Shown piece after piece: positions 6,564-14,863 of a stretch of 24,520 nucleotides of DNA. The first letter of the stretch is position 1, and every line of letters starts with the position of its first letter. Position numbers and translations under genes: made by a program. Under the pieces are notes generated by a model, which saw only the letters and a list, made by a program, of their open reading frames with translations, was not told the DNA's origin and made no database searches. This stretch comes from a virus. Location: positions 1-24,520 of the IMG/VR virus record IMGVR_UViG_3300025815_002749; one strand, given 5' to 3'.

Positions 6564-7436
6564 ATGGAACACAGCAAAGATTATTCACAGGATATATTAA
6601 AAAAGATAGACGAGGATCTACAGGACTCCGATCAAGCGATCAAAAGATTGAAAGCACACTCAGAGGCCAACGCAGTTAAGACAGGCAGGAAGTTGGAATA
6701 CGGCAAGAGCCGTTGGGACTACGAGAAGAAGAGGGCACTGGAGAGGGGAGCCTATCACTTTGACTGGAGCAGGAAAGACAACATCGAGGACGTGTTGATG
6801 TTCCATGGCAACGTCGACATGGACTGCGACTACTTCATTGACACATACGGAGACAAGGCACTGGACAATGCCGTCCACTGGGCAACACGAAACAAGAGTG
6901 TTGGAGAGAACTACGGCATAGACCAAGAGGTGTATGACATCGTCAGGTCAGGCGGTGATCCCGAGGCCAAGATATACGGCAGGGCAAACATGTTCACTGA
7001 TCCAAAAGCAGTGGCACTGGCAGAGGGACTGCTTGGTCTTTATGACTATGAATTGAAACTTCACTCACAAGTTTGTGGCCAACTACTACACATGCACATG
7101 GACAACTTCGCGGCCAGATTAGACAGGCAAAACAGTTTTGACGAATTAGATTATGATGTTGACCCCAAGAAGGTGCACAGATTTGTTGTGTTTCTCAATG
7201 ATTGGAGCATGGGACAGATATGGCATCAAGGTACAGCGGTGCACACGCACTGGAAGGCCGGAGACATCATCAGTTGGCACTGGCAGGACTTCCCGCATGG
7301 AACGGCCAACATGGGTTGGGACACAAGATACATCCTGCAATTCACCGGCAGGACTACAGACAAGACTTGGAAATTTATAGAAGGAACCAACAAGGACTCC
7401 AAACACATCCTTGACATCCACGACAACAACAAGTAA
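6564..7436 (+). CDS. Putative 2-oxoglutarate/Fe(II)-dependent dioxygenase
   Basis: The product has 290 residues. The C-terminal half shows a double-stranded beta-helix pattern with the iron triad and 2OG anchor in the usual order and spacing: His178-x-Asp180 (HMHMDN), distal His245 (FPHGTAN) and Arg255 ten residues later (DTRYILQF). The strand HRFVVFLNDW and the turn KAGDIISWHW between them fit the fold. Enzymes of this family hydroxylate proteins, nucleic acids or small molecules using oxygen and 2OG; they are frequent in marine myoviruses. The N-terminal 70 residues are charged and helical (residues 1-35 possibly coiled). It opens a transcription unit that continues with the sulfotransferase-like gene 9 bases downstream. 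The substrate is unknown. Confidence 0.72.
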   Translation: MEHSKDYSQDILKKIDEDLQDSDQAIKRLKAHSEANAVKTGRKLEYGKSRWDYEKKRALERGAYHFDWSRKDNIEDVLMFHGNVDMDCDYFIDTYGDKALDNAVHWATRNKSVGENYGIDQEVYDIVRSGGDPEAKIYGRANMFTDPKAVALAEGLLGLYDYELKLHSQVCGQLLHMHMDNFAARLDRQNSFDELDYDVDPKKVHRFVVFLNDWSMGQIWHQGTAVHTHWKAGDIISWHWQDFPHGTANMGWDTRYILQFTGRTTDKTWKFIEGTNKDSKHILDIHDNNK

Positions 7437-7445
7437 TATTAAAGA

Positions 7446-8042
7446 ATGTACATACTAGTGACAGGTGCTCCAGGTTCTAAATGGAGCAGTGTGGTGAAGA
7501 ACATCTACTGGTCCGAGAACATAGATCACACAGATTATTCAGAGAAGAGGACCTACTGGCACGACGCTGACACACCAGGAACAAAACAACTGATGCACAC
7601 GGGGGCGTATTGGGATCCAGGAATGGAATTCGACAACAGTCGGGACGAATGGGACAAGCCATTCTCGGGCACAGGCCACAGGATCATAAAGTCACACACG
7701 TTCGCACACCAGCTGGAGGAACTGAAGACGCTGGGATACCCTATCGTGCTAGTACGCAGAAGCAACATAGAATGTTATGACTGGTGGAAACTGTGTGGAG
7801 AGTTCAGCATCACATATCCCAACTATCAATACTTCGAGAACTTGGACCGGATGTGGACGCACATACAGGATGAAAACACAGATATCACACGGTTCATACA
7901 GCAAAACCTAGACAGGATAACCTGTCCCGTGGACAACTTCGACCTGTGCCGGGTGCTGGGAATAAAAGAACCAGGCCCTAGGGACAGCATACATACACAT
8001 AACTACGCGAACAAGGACATCAAAGTCTACGTGTACAAATAA
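7446..8042 (+). CDS. Sulfotransferase-like P-loop protein
   Basis: The product has 198 residues. TGAPGSKWSS at 6-15 follows the first beta strand and resembles the P-loop/5'-phosphosulfate-binding loop of sulfotransferases and related kinases. VLVRRSNIECYDWW around residues 101-114 fits the 3'-phosphate-binding strand and helix (usually R.P....S). RIIKSHTF before it resembles the conserved K.H motif near the catalytic site. I infer transfer of sulfate from PAPS to a hydroxyl group of a glycan or small molecule; kinase activity is an alternative because the loop is Walker-A-like. Proteins of this look occur in marine T4-like phages. It follows the oxygenase gene by 9 bases, and no separate promoter is evident. 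Confidence 0.62.
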   Translation: MYILVTGAPGSKWSSVVKNIYWSENIDHTDYSEKRTYWHDADTPGTKQLMHTGAYWDPGMEFDNSRDEWDKPFSGTGHRIIKSHTFAHQLEELKTLGYPIVLVRRSNIECYDWWKLCGEFSITYPNYQYFENLDRMWTHIQDENTDITRFIQQNLDRITCPVDNFDLCRVLGIKEPGPRDSIHTHNYANKDIKVYVYK

Positions 8043-8064
8043 AAAAAAATACTTGTAAAACTTT

Positions 8065-9039
8065 ATGATATTTTTAATCACTAATGACCAATTTAACCTA
8101 GGAAACGTTTTCCTAATCTGGTCTGTGCATTACCTGAGCGGAAGCGATGATTATTATGATGGTAGAATCGATGCAAAAAGACCAATACCAGACAACCCTT
8201 TATTAAGAGTCACGGCACATAAAATGAAACCAAACTTTGTGAGAACCATTGAATCATTTCTTACTGTGTTAGACAGAATTCCAAAAGATCATACTATCAA
8301 TCATATTAAGTTCCAGATTAAAGCCTTTTCATTGGAACAACATCATAGAACAAATCACGAATTACAAATGATGTCGTCTAGCAAAGGCATCAAATGCATA
8401 AACATGACATGTGCTGACAACCAGCACCTTGTTGGTTTTTTACGACACGACATAGAACAACCACAATGGCAAAAAGACATGGACATAGTCACTGAACATT
8501 GTAAACATTACTGGCCTTATTTTTTCGAGAACGCATCTATTTTCCAAGATAGATTAAAAACGTTCCATGGTATTAGAGAAAACATAGCATTCAACTTAAG
8601 ATTAAATGATTTTTGGACGCACCTCCCACAAAGAAGTGATAACGATTTAATATATCATTGCCAGTATGATCATTGGGTCAAGGATGGCCTCGATGAAATG
8701 AAAAAGGTGTTACAATTTCTTGGATTGGAATGTAAAGAAGAAAGGGTTGATACATGGTGCGAAATATATAGCGATTGGAGTAGAATTCATACTCCTTATC
8801 TCGACTTCTGCAATGACATCCACAAAATAATCGAGTGCATAGTGAACAATAAGTCTATGGATCTAACCAAATACAACCTAGATGTACTAAAAGAGGCCGT
8901 GATTCTTCATTTATTGATGTTCAAACATGATCTAAATCTCAAACTACCAGTGGATCATTTACCACAAGATACAAAACTGATATTTCCTTTGCTGGAAGAA
9001 AATCAAAGGACCGGTTTAGAAAAACTGTATCACAATTAA
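8065..9039 (+). CDS. Conserved phage hypothetical protein (324 aa), AT-rich gene
   Basis: I do not recognise a named family. The product starts MIFLITNDQFNLGNVFLIWS, has no signal peptide or convincing membrane helix, and its C-terminal half is helical (DVLKEAVILHLLMF). It contains DNDLIYHCQYDHWVKDG and YSDWSRIHTPYLDF, rich in Trp, Tyr and His. The initial beta strand followed by a GN-type turn, and the position behind a sulfotransferase-like gene, would suit a second glycan-modifying or sulfotransferase-like enzyme, but no catalytic motif is clear. The gene is visibly richer in A and T than the flanking genes, with long A runs just upstream, which suggests separate acquisition. Coding is secure because the frame is long and open. 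Confidence 0.75.
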   Translation: MIFLITNDQFNLGNVFLIWSVHYLSGSDDYYDGRIDAKRPIPDNPLLRVTAHKMKPNFVRTIESFLTVLDRIPKDHTINHIKFQIKAFSLEQHHRTNHELQMMSSSKGIKCINMTCADNQHLVGFLRHDIEQPQWQKDMDIVTEHCKHYWPYFFENASIFQDRLKTFHGIRENIAFNLRLNDFWTHLPQRSDNDLIYHCQYDHWVKDGLDEMKKVLQFLGLECKEERVDTWCEIYSDWSRIHTPYLDFCNDIHKIIECIVNNKSMDLTKYNLDVLKEAVILHLLMFKHDLNLKLPVDHLPQDTKLIFPLLEENQRTGLEKLYHN

Positions 9040-9079
9040 CGGTCATAGACAATTCGGTTAATATATTGTAAAGTATAAC

Positions 9080-9733
9080 ATGAATAAAAGAATATTTGCC
9101 CAACTATTAGCAGACAGCCAAAACGATCTAGAAAAAATAACACAACCATACATCTTGGAAACGTTTGGCGTAGAAGTAAAGAGATGTGAAACCATAGAGC
9201 AATATGTGGAGGCTATAGACGACGCCTGCCTACACAAATACTTCTCCAAGTACTGGCAGAACGACATGAAGAAGTGGAAGTATTCAGGACTTGCGTTGAT
9301 AGACGAAGTAAACAGTCTCAAACCTAGAGCGGTGTTAGATGTAGGGTGTGGCTACAACGAGTTCAAGGGCAAGATCAACAATCTCGTCGGGATAGATCCC
9401 TACAATGATCGGGCGGATCTCGAGGTCAGCACAATGAACTACAAGACCGATCAAAAATTTGATGTGATACTGTGCCTGGGTTCCGTAAACTTTGGTAGCC
9501 GTGACAAGATCATAGCAGAGGTGGGCAGGTGTGTGAACCTATTGGCGGACGGAGGCACAATGTTCTTCAGGGTCAACCCGGGAATACAGCACGACCGACC
9601 CGAGGCCCGTTGGATCGAGTTCTTCAGTTGGAACGTGCCATTCATCATAGAGCTGGCCGAGATGTTCAATCTACAGGTGCTTGACATCAGAGATGACACC
9701 AACTCACGCAAATACTTCGTCTATAAGAAATGA
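9080..9733 (+). CDS. Class I SAM-dependent methyltransferase (paralogue of the one at 4643-5194)
   Basis: The product has 217 residues. Motif I is VLDVGCG (85-91), the ribose-binding acid is Asp106 in GIDP, LCLGSVNFGS (131-140) follows the fourth strand, and LLADGGTMFF (154-163) marks the turn before the fifth. From residue 55 on it aligns with the methyltransferase at 4643-5194 (shared YWQ/HWQ, SG..L(I/V)DE(V/I)N.L.P and KGKI.NL.G.DP). It has an additional N-terminal region of about 50 residues (KRIFAQLLADSQNDLEK...). The methylated substrate is unknown. Its stop overlaps the next start by four bases (ATGA), so the SGNH-like gene is likely translated by coupling. Upstream AT-rich sequence at 9040-9079 may carry a promoter, but I could not define one. 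Confidence 0.85.
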   Translation: MNKRIFAQLLADSQNDLEKITQPYILETFGVEVKRCETIEQYVEAIDDACLHKYFSKYWQNDMKKWKYSGLALIDEVNSLKPRAVLDVGCGYNEFKGKINNLVGIDPYNDRADLEVSTMNYKTDQKFDVILCLGSVNFGSRDKIIAEVGRCVNLLADGGTMFFRVNPGIQHDRPEARWIEFFSWNVPFIIELAEMFNLQVLDIRDDTNSRKYFVYKK

Positions 9734-10422
9734 AAAGACTGTTAATAAATGGTTGTAGTTTTGGAGCATGCTGGACTCCCCCTAAAGAATTTGTAAACAG
9801 TCTTGGTTGTGATCAAATTGTCAATTTATCAAAAGGTGGCACCTGTTTTCAGAGAACCTGCAGAAGCACAATTGAATGGATAGCACAAAATGGAGCACCT
9901 GCAATGGTCCTGATACCAATCACTTTTTCACACAGGTGGGAGTTGGCTCTTAATCAAGACGAGGACAAGATAGACGGCAGTTGGATACCTTTACAAAATT
10001 CAAATTATCTTTCAGATGAATACAACCTGCAGGATATTTCAATACAAAATGTCAAAAAGTTAGTGGATGATTATTACAAAATTATTCCAAACACTAAGAC
10101 TTATTGGGATAAAATGTTTACGGACATCATTATGATTTCTGGTTTCTTGGATCAACAAAGAATTCCGTATCTTATGTGGGACATGTGCAATGGATTTGAC
10201 AAAAGTCACATTAAAAGTTACGAAGGATTCCACAAGATCAATTTCATAGCAAAAAATAACAGGATCATAGATATCTGGAAATTCTGTGGTAATAGGTTCA
10301 TGAGGGATAGTATGCCAAGAGACCTTAGAGATAAAACACCAGAATTTGCATTCCATCATGCGCCGGAACAATACAAAGAGCTAGAAAAGTATCTTATAGG
10401 TTATATAAAACAAAATCTTTAG
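9730..10422 (+). CDS. Putative SGNH-hydrolase-like protein
   Basis: The product has 230 residues. It opens with beta strand KRLLINGCSFGACW: the GCS at 8-10 sits where GDSL/SGNH enzymes have block I (GDS with catalytic Ser). NLSKGGTCFQRT (32-43) fits block II with its conserved Gly. FHHAPEQYKELEKYL near residues 209-223 resembles the C-terminal block V His that completes the triad. Family members deacetylate or de-esterify glycans and lipids, which would suit the surrounding sulfotransferase, methyltransferase and glycosyltransferase-like genes. The assignment is by short motifs only and is moderate. The gene overlaps the methyltransferase by 4 bases and is clearly AT-richer than it, so the two may have different origins despite coupled translation. 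Confidence 0.5.
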   Translation: MKRLLINGCSFGACWTPPKEFVNSLGCDQIVNLSKGGTCFQRTCRSTIEWIAQNGAPAMVLIPITFSHRWELALNQDEDKIDGSWIPLQNSNYLSDEYNLQDISIQNVKKLVDDYYKIIPNTKTYWDKMFTDIIMISGFLDQQRIPYLMWDMCNGFDKSHIKSYEGFHKINFIAKNNRIIDIWKFCGNRFMRDSMPRDLRDKTPEFAFHHAPEQYKELEKYLIGYIKQNL

Positions 10423-10456
10423 TAGACTTATGCTAGAATTGTGCTACAATAAAGTG

Positions 10457-10462
10457 TAAATA
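10457..10462 (+). promoter_or_regulatory. Late promoter core for the 99-residue gene
   Basis: TAAATA, six bases (CCTACA), then the ATG at 10469, with no Shine-Dalgarno. A weak sigma70-like pair, TAGACT and TACAAT separated by 16 bases, lies just upstream within 10424-10452. Confidence 0.6.
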
Positions 10463-10468
10463 CCTACA

Positions 10469-10768
10469 ATGCAAAAACACACTAGAAGCCTATTAGAAGA
10501 ATTAAGCTCAATGCCTCTCAAACGAGATAAGGAAGAGGTGGTCGAGAGCAGGGCATCTCACATACTGGAATCAGCAATAAGGCTGATGCACTATATTAGA
10601 GAGAACTTTGATCAAGATACTGCATTTAAACTGGAGAAGAAATTCAACTCTGCACTTAAGAATATGGACGCCAGCAAATTCTCAAAAGGTGTGGCACGTA
10701 TCAAAGAGAACAGAGATATCAAACAGAACGTGCTGAAGATCCGAGACGGCGAATACCAAGAGGACTAA
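10469..10768 (+). CDS. Small helical conserved phage protein (99 aa)
   Basis: The product starts MQKHTRSLLEELSSMP and is almost entirely helical and charged (SRASHILESAIRLMHYIREN, FKLEKKFNSALKNM). It has no cysteine, signal peptide or membrane segment. I recall similar small proteins lying directly upstream of the ligase-like protein in marine T4-like phages, but no function is known. Here the next gene begins three bases after its stop, so the pair is probably one translation unit, and the proteins may work together. A TAAATA core six bases before the ATG supports the start. Confidence 0.62.
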   Translation: MQKHTRSLLEELSSMPLKRDKEEVVESRASHILESAIRLMHYIRENFDQDTAFKLEKKFNSALKNMDASKFSKGVARIKENRDIKQNVLKIRDGEYQED

Positions 10769-10771
10769 TCA

Positions 10772-11989
10772 ATGTTGATAGAAGATGTCCTTACAGAATT
10801 CAAAAGGACGCACCTAGAACACATCGAGGACATAGTGATCACGGACGGCTATGAAGGTGGCAAGGCTGTTGTGGAATTCTTCAGGGGACTGCTACTCACA
10901 CTTAAGGGCACGAGTTCAGAAGCCGTAAAGGTTTCTGTGAAATGGGACGGTGCACCAGCCGTGGTGTGTGGAACCAATCCAGACAACGGCAAGTTCTTCG
11001 TGGGCACAAAATCAGTGTTCGCCAAGAACGCAAAGATCAACTACACCAAGCAGGATATAGCAAACAATCACGGCACGGACGACTTAGGGCAAAAGTTGTT
11101 GAAGTGTCTTGTGCATCTCAAGAAACTCGATATGACCGGTGTTTACCAAGGAGACCTCTTATTCACAGATGAGGACATCACTCGTAAGAACATAGACGGC
11201 AAGCCAAACCTCACATTCACACCCAACACCATCACATACGCTGTGCCAGAACAATCAGACCTAGGTACCCAGATAGATCGTGCCAAGGTGGGCATAATAT
11301 TCCACACCACATATGTGGGCGATACGCTGGCCACGATGGATGCGCAGGCGGGCGCGGACGTGGAATCATTTACACGATCACCGGACGTGTTCTTTGACAA
11401 CGCAACATACAAAGACGTGTCGGGATCAGCCAAATTTACTGACGCGGAGACAAAACAATTTTATAATGGAATAGAAAAATTAGAAGCACTACTTAACAAC
11501 GTGCCGAGAAACCTAGCCAGCGTGTTGGGACAGAACCAAGACTTCGTGCCCATGTTCCAGATGTACATCAACGCCCGAGTCAGGGAAGGCGAACTGCCAA
11601 ACGATGCTAACAAGTTCTTACTTGGATTTCGTAAGTTCTACAATGACAGGATGGCACAACAGATGTCAGGACTGAAGGCACAGAAAGCCTTGCAACTGAG
11701 ACAGGACAAGATGAAACAGATGCCCGTTTTCCTAAACAGGGCCAAGAAACCATTACAGGCCATGCTGATGTTCTACAGGGCGGTGCAGACTATGAAGGCG
11801 TTTGTGCTGAGAAAAATGAACCAGGCGCAGGCTATAGGATCATTCCAACAGACTGATTCGGGACTAGAGGTCACAGAGCCAGAAGGATTTGTTGCTGTAG
11901 ACAAGTCAGGCAGTGCTGTCAAGTTGGTTGATAGGTTGGGATTCTCGAGAAGGAATCTCACAGCGATCAACAAGTTCAAGAATAACTAA
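10772..11989 (+). CDS. Phage protein with covalent nucleotidyltransferase (ligase-type) motifs
   Basis: This 405-residue protein shows the motif series of the DNA/RNA ligase and capping-enzyme superfamily. VSVKWDG (54-60) is motif I KxDG, with Lys57 as candidate nucleotide-accepting residue. GVYQGDLLF (123-131) is in the motif III position, VGIIFHTTY (173-181) in IIIa, PEGFV (370-374) is motif IV and AVKLVDR (382-388) motif V. Between IIIa and IV lies an unusual helical insertion of about 185 residues (roughly 182-365, for example MAQQMSGLKAQKALQLRQDK), where typical ligases have only some tens of residues. I believe relatives are annotated only as a domain of unknown function (DUF6267) in cyanophages. 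RNA or DNA end joining, or another AMP/GMP transfer, is possible. It is translated with the upstream 99-residue gene. Confidence 0.68.
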   Translation: MLIEDVLTEFKRTHLEHIEDIVITDGYEGGKAVVEFFRGLLLTLKGTSSEAVKVSVKWDGAPAVVCGTNPDNGKFFVGTKSVFAKNAKINYTKQDIANNHGTDDLGQKLLKCLVHLKKLDMTGVYQGDLLFTDEDITRKNIDGKPNLTFTPNTITYAVPEQSDLGTQIDRAKVGIIFHTTYVGDTLATMDAQAGADVESFTRSPDVFFDNATYKDVSGSAKFTDAETKQFYNGIEKLEALLNNVPRNLASVLGQNQDFVPMFQMYINARVREGELPNDANKFLLGFRKFYNDRMAQQMSGLKAQKALQLRQDKMKQMPVFLNRAKKPLQAMLMFYRAVQTMKAFVLRKMNQAQAIGSFQQTDSGLEVTEPEGFVAVDKSGSAVKLVDRLGFSRRNLTAINKFKNN

Positions 11990-11994
11990 CATAA

Positions 11995-13275
11995 ATGAAA
12001 TCCAAACCATTCCCTATCACGCAGGGTATCCCTTGCCAGTTGAAGTGGAACCACTCAACCGTGTTCTTGACCATGGGCACAACTGCCAGTTGCCACAGGG
12101 TCACACACGACCCCTATGAAATACGTGATGGCCAGATGGAATTCCACAACATCAAGACCAAACTGGAGGCGAGGGAAAAGATGTTGCGGGGAGAGTGGCC
12201 AGGCAGAGGATGTGAACACTGCAGGAGCACGGAGGACACCGGAGGACACTCCGATAGGATGTCTCACCTGGATATGCCTGGAGTGATCGCGCCAAAGGAA
12301 CTACAACAAAATCAGAATGCAATCTCCGTCACACCGACACAGTTAGAGATATACTTCAGTAACACCTGCAACCTCAAATGTGTCTACTGTAACAGCAAAT
12401 TCAGTTCTACAATAGACAACGAGAATAGGATCCACGGTGAGTGGGCGCATGGTGATCAAAAAGCATTAGGTAGACACCTTTACCTTCCGGGAAAAATCGA
12501 AATTAATCCCAACATTAAGGAGGACACTGACAAATTATTCGTGTGGCTAGAAGAACACCTACACGAGTTGAATAAATTAATGATTCTAGGTGGTGAACCA
12601 TTCCTACAGAAAGAGACCGAAAGGATGGTGGAACTGCTAGAACGCATACCAAACCCTAATCTAACATTGGTCATTTTCTCAAATCTCACAGTAGACACTG
12701 TCAAGGTGCAGAAATGGTTAGCCAGAATGTGGAGATTAGTGGAAAAAGGAACTTTACACAATCTGCAGGTAGTGGGCAGTCTTGACTGCTGGGGGCCGCA
12801 GGCAGAGTACGTAAGAAACGGATTAGATCTCAAGAAATATGTTTCTAACTTTGAATTTATTCTAAACAAAACTAAAATTACACCCAGTATCAATAGTGCC
12901 TTGATGGCACTCACTGTACCAACTCTACCAGATCTAATTAAACAGATGAACACATGGTCAAAGATCAGGGAGGTGTATTGGAGTGGAATGAAGGCCGGAG
13001 ACGCAGGACGTCCTTATCTCAACCCAACCATATTTGGTGATGCCATACTGTCATTGGGAATCAATGAAGCGATAGAGATCTACGAGAGTAATGGTGATCC
13101 AATAAAGGAAGCGCAACTTAACAATCTCACAGGCATACGGAAGGAGTGTGAAAATACCGAACCCGATCTATTACAACAGAAATTATTGAAGACTTATCTC
13201 AAAGAGTTGGATAGGCGACGTGGCACGGACTACAGGACACTTTTTCCAACAATTGAAAATTTATTGCCATCCTAG
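11995..13275 (+). CDS. Radical SAM protein with N-terminal twitch domain
   Basis: The product has 426 residues. CNLKCVYC (Cys125, Cys129, Cys132) is the 4Fe-4S/SAM motif, followed by ILGGEPF (197-203) and a barrel strand VIFSNL. Ahead of the core an additional cysteine set (Cys14, Cys33, Cys73, Cys76) encloses EAREKMLRGEWPGRGCEHC, the layout of a twitch (half-SPASM) auxiliary iron-sulfur domain placed N-terminally; the name 'twitch domain-containing radical SAM protein' exists for such proteins. The same architecture is seen at 20682-21965 and, less clearly, 601-1587. Substrates are unknown; twitch/SPASM enzymes modify peptides, proteins or small molecules. It starts 5 bases after the ligase-like gene without its own recognisable promoter, and its end overlaps the converging glycosyltransferase-like gene by 15 bases. 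Confidence 0.88.
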   Translation: MKSKPFPITQGIPCQLKWNHSTVFLTMGTTASCHRVTHDPYEIRDGQMEFHNIKTKLEAREKMLRGEWPGRGCEHCRSTEDTGGHSDRMSHLDMPGVIAPKELQQNQNAISVTPTQLEIYFSNTCNLKCVYCNSKFSSTIDNENRIHGEWAHGDQKALGRHLYLPGKIEINPNIKEDTDKLFVWLEEHLHELNKLMILGGEPFLQKETERMVELLERIPNPNLTLVIFSNLTVDTVKVQKWLARMWRLVEKGTLHNLQVVGSLDCWGPQAEYVRNGLDLKKYVSNFEFILNKTKITPSINSALMALTVPTLPDLIKQMNTWSKIREVYWSGMKAGDAGRPYLNPTIFGDAILSLGINEAIEIYESNGDPIKEAQLNNLTGIRKECENTEPDLLQQKLLKTYLKELDRRRGTDYRTLFPTIENLLPS

Positions 13276-14283
13276 GAATTCATTCACTGTTTTCCTTACT
13301 TGCGATTGATAGGCACTGTTGTCCCAGAAAGTGTTGAGGTTGTGTGCTCTCAGTTTCTTCGATGAAAGGTAGGCATCCTTCCAATCAAAGTCCTTGAGTT
13401 TCTCAATTAATTCCACAATCTTATGTGCTCTCTTGTCCGGATCCGGCTCTAGGTCGTAACTCTCATCAAAGTACTGTCCAAAGGTCATAAAGCCCATCTC
13501 CCGGATTTTCTGGAGGTAGAGGTGATTGCCGTGAACTATGAAAAACTGTTGGCAGATGATTGGTTTCCATAACTTCTCTGTGATAAAGATTCCTTTGCCG
13601 TTGTTGGTTTCGCTTACCAGCGAACAGGCGGTGTGCTCATAGGGTCGCATGTAGATGTCCTGATCCCGACCATAGATCGGATAGTTCTTTGGGTCAACAT
13701 CTGGCAACTCGTAGGCTGGATCTAGCCTAACGGGTTCATCTAATCCTATGAATGATTTCAGACTGTTGTCTATTAGATTTTTATCTGTCAGAAGTTGCCA
13801 CAACAGTCGCCTATGTGCCCGTGGTTGTTTGTTCAGGTAGAGGTATTCATAGGGTTTGTGTGAATGATCGCAGTTGAATGTACGCCCTTTGTATTTTTCC
13901 CTCATCATGTACCAGAACCATGAAGCACTACCGAACCACTTCGTGTAATTGTATCCTTGCAGTAGGTCATAGAACTTCGAGCCGACCATGTTTTCTTCGC
14001 TCTCCCACGGACGTGCTAGGATGAATTTGAATCCGTTCTGTAGTAAGAGGTCCATCCTACTTTTCAATTGTGAAACAAATTCTGGATTGTCCTCGAAGCC
14101 GTCCCTGTGATCGATTATGCAGTAAAGTTGATCATATCCGTCCCAATCGTAAGTGTGTAAATTCCAGTAGTTTGGTTCAAAGGTACATTCTACATGATTC
14201 AACTCCGCACTCTTAATGAAGTTCTCAAAATGTAGGTGTTGTCCCGAGAACATTAGGTCAGTGAGAATAAAAATCTTGCGCAT
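13261..14283 (-). CDS. Putative glycosyltransferase-like protein
   Basis: The 340-residue product starts MRKIFILTDLMFSGQHLHFE. The central part YLYLNKQPRAHR (147-158) and, further on, CSLVSETNNGKGIFITEKLW (220-239) with KPI after it, resemble a group of glycosyltransferase-like proteins from marine phages and bacteria. In these, a FITEK...KPI segment precedes a strand and a GN.....L...GF.TF element; here HGNHLYLQKIREMGFMTF follows. That is a plausible nucleotide-sugar binding half of a GT-B fold. Donor and acceptor are unknown. An upstream in-frame ATG at 14463 would add 60 residues but overlaps the next gene heavily; 14283 gives a normal N-terminal beta strand. It is transcribed against its neighbours and diverges from the gene at 14303. 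Confidence 0.62.
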   Translation of the reverse strand: MRKIFILTDLMFSGQHLHFENFIKSAELNHVECTFEPNYWNLHTYDWDGYDQLYCIIDHRDGFEDNPEFVSQLKSRMDLLLQNGFKFILARPWESEENMVGSKFYDLLQGYNYTKWFGSASWFWYMMREKYKGRTFNCDHSHKPYEYLYLNKQPRAHRRLLWQLLTDKNLIDNSLKSFIGLDEPVRLDPAYELPDVDPKNYPIYGRDQDIYMRPYEHTACSLVSETNNGKGIFITEKLWKPIICQQFFIVHGNHLYLQKIREMGFMTFGQYFDESYDLEPDPDKRAHKIVELIEKLKDFDWKDAYLSSKKLRAHNLNTFWDNSAYQSQVRKTVNEFLGWQ

Positions 14284-14289
14284 TTGCTC

Positions 14290-14297
14290 TATAAATA
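14290..14297 (+). promoter_or_regulatory. T4-type late promoter TATAAATA
   Basis: A full TATAAATA octamer. The ATG at 14297 overlaps it and could not be on its transcript. The ATG at 14303 lies five bases downstream, the same spacing as at other starts, which selects 14303 as the start of the following gene. Confidence 0.7.
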
Positions 14298-14302
14298 TGG
14301 GT

Positions 14303-14863
14303 ATGCTTACACCATTTTTAAAGTATGTATCTGAGGGCAAGGTAATAAGGCGCCATAGTGACTTGCAGAGATTCACTTTCCCAGAAGTCACCGAGAGGAT
14401 ATACCTCAGTTTCCTAGCACTATCACTCATGAGCCAACACAAGGACACGGCAGGTTTCGCCAAAGCATACGCGGATCAGACCATGGCCAAGGGCACGTTC
14501 GACCAGGTCAGGATGATCAACAACGATCTCGCCAACATGCTGGCCATAGTGTCAGGTGACCCAGAGATAACAAAGAAATTAAAGAACAAGAACCAAGCCC
14601 AGGCCATGAGGCAGAGGCAACCGGTGCCAGTGATGGCGCTGAGGAGGTACATGAGAACATGGGAGGATCACTACAAGAACCTCACACAACTGGAAAGGGC
14701 CTTGAACATAACAGATGCGAACCTCAAAAACATCAGGCGATCAGTGGCCAACTACCACAGGTTGGAATCAAGACTGAAACTGCAGACGCTCCACAGGCTA
14801 CAACAACAGTTGCAGGCCAAACTGCCTAATACGGACCTACACAAGAAATTCAAGGAACTATAA
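14303..14863 (+). CDS. Helical conserved phage protein (186 aa)
   Basis: The product starts MLTPFLKYVSEGKVIRRHSD and is mostly helical, with a basic C-terminal half (LKNIRRSVANYHRLESRLK, HRLQQQLQAKL) that could form a coiled coil. There is no membrane segment or catalytic motif, and I do not recognise a named family. Longer in-frame starts exist at 14216 and 14297, but 14216 would run antisense into the diverging glycosyltransferase-like gene and 14297 lies inside the TATAAATA promoter; 14303 is five bases after that promoter. The stop codon overlaps the start of the following Cys-rich gene (TAATG). The basic helical character would suit an internal virion or scaffold-type role, which is only a guess. 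Confidence 0.65.
   Translation: MLTPFLKYVSEGKVIRRHSDLQRFTFPEVTERIYLSFLALSLMSQHKDTAGFAKAYADQTMAKGTFDQVRMINNDLANMLAIVSGDPEITKKLKNKNQAQAMRQRQPVPVMALRRYMRTWEDHYKNLTQLERALNITDANLKNIRRSVANYHRLESRLKLQTLHRLQQQLQAKLPNTDLHKKFKEL

Noticed and set aside
14216-14302. Longer N-terminus for the helical protein starting at 14216 (MKFSKCRCC...)
   Set aside because: This part is antisense to the start of the minus-strand glycosyltransferase-like gene and lies upstream of the TATAAATA promoter at 14290; the ATG at 14303 has the usual 5-base spacing.
14284-14463. 60-residue N-terminal extension of the minus-strand glycosyltransferase-like gene (start at 14463)
   Set aside because: It overlaps the start of the plus-strand gene by about 160 bases, while the Met at 14283 begins a normal beta strand (MRKIFILTD).
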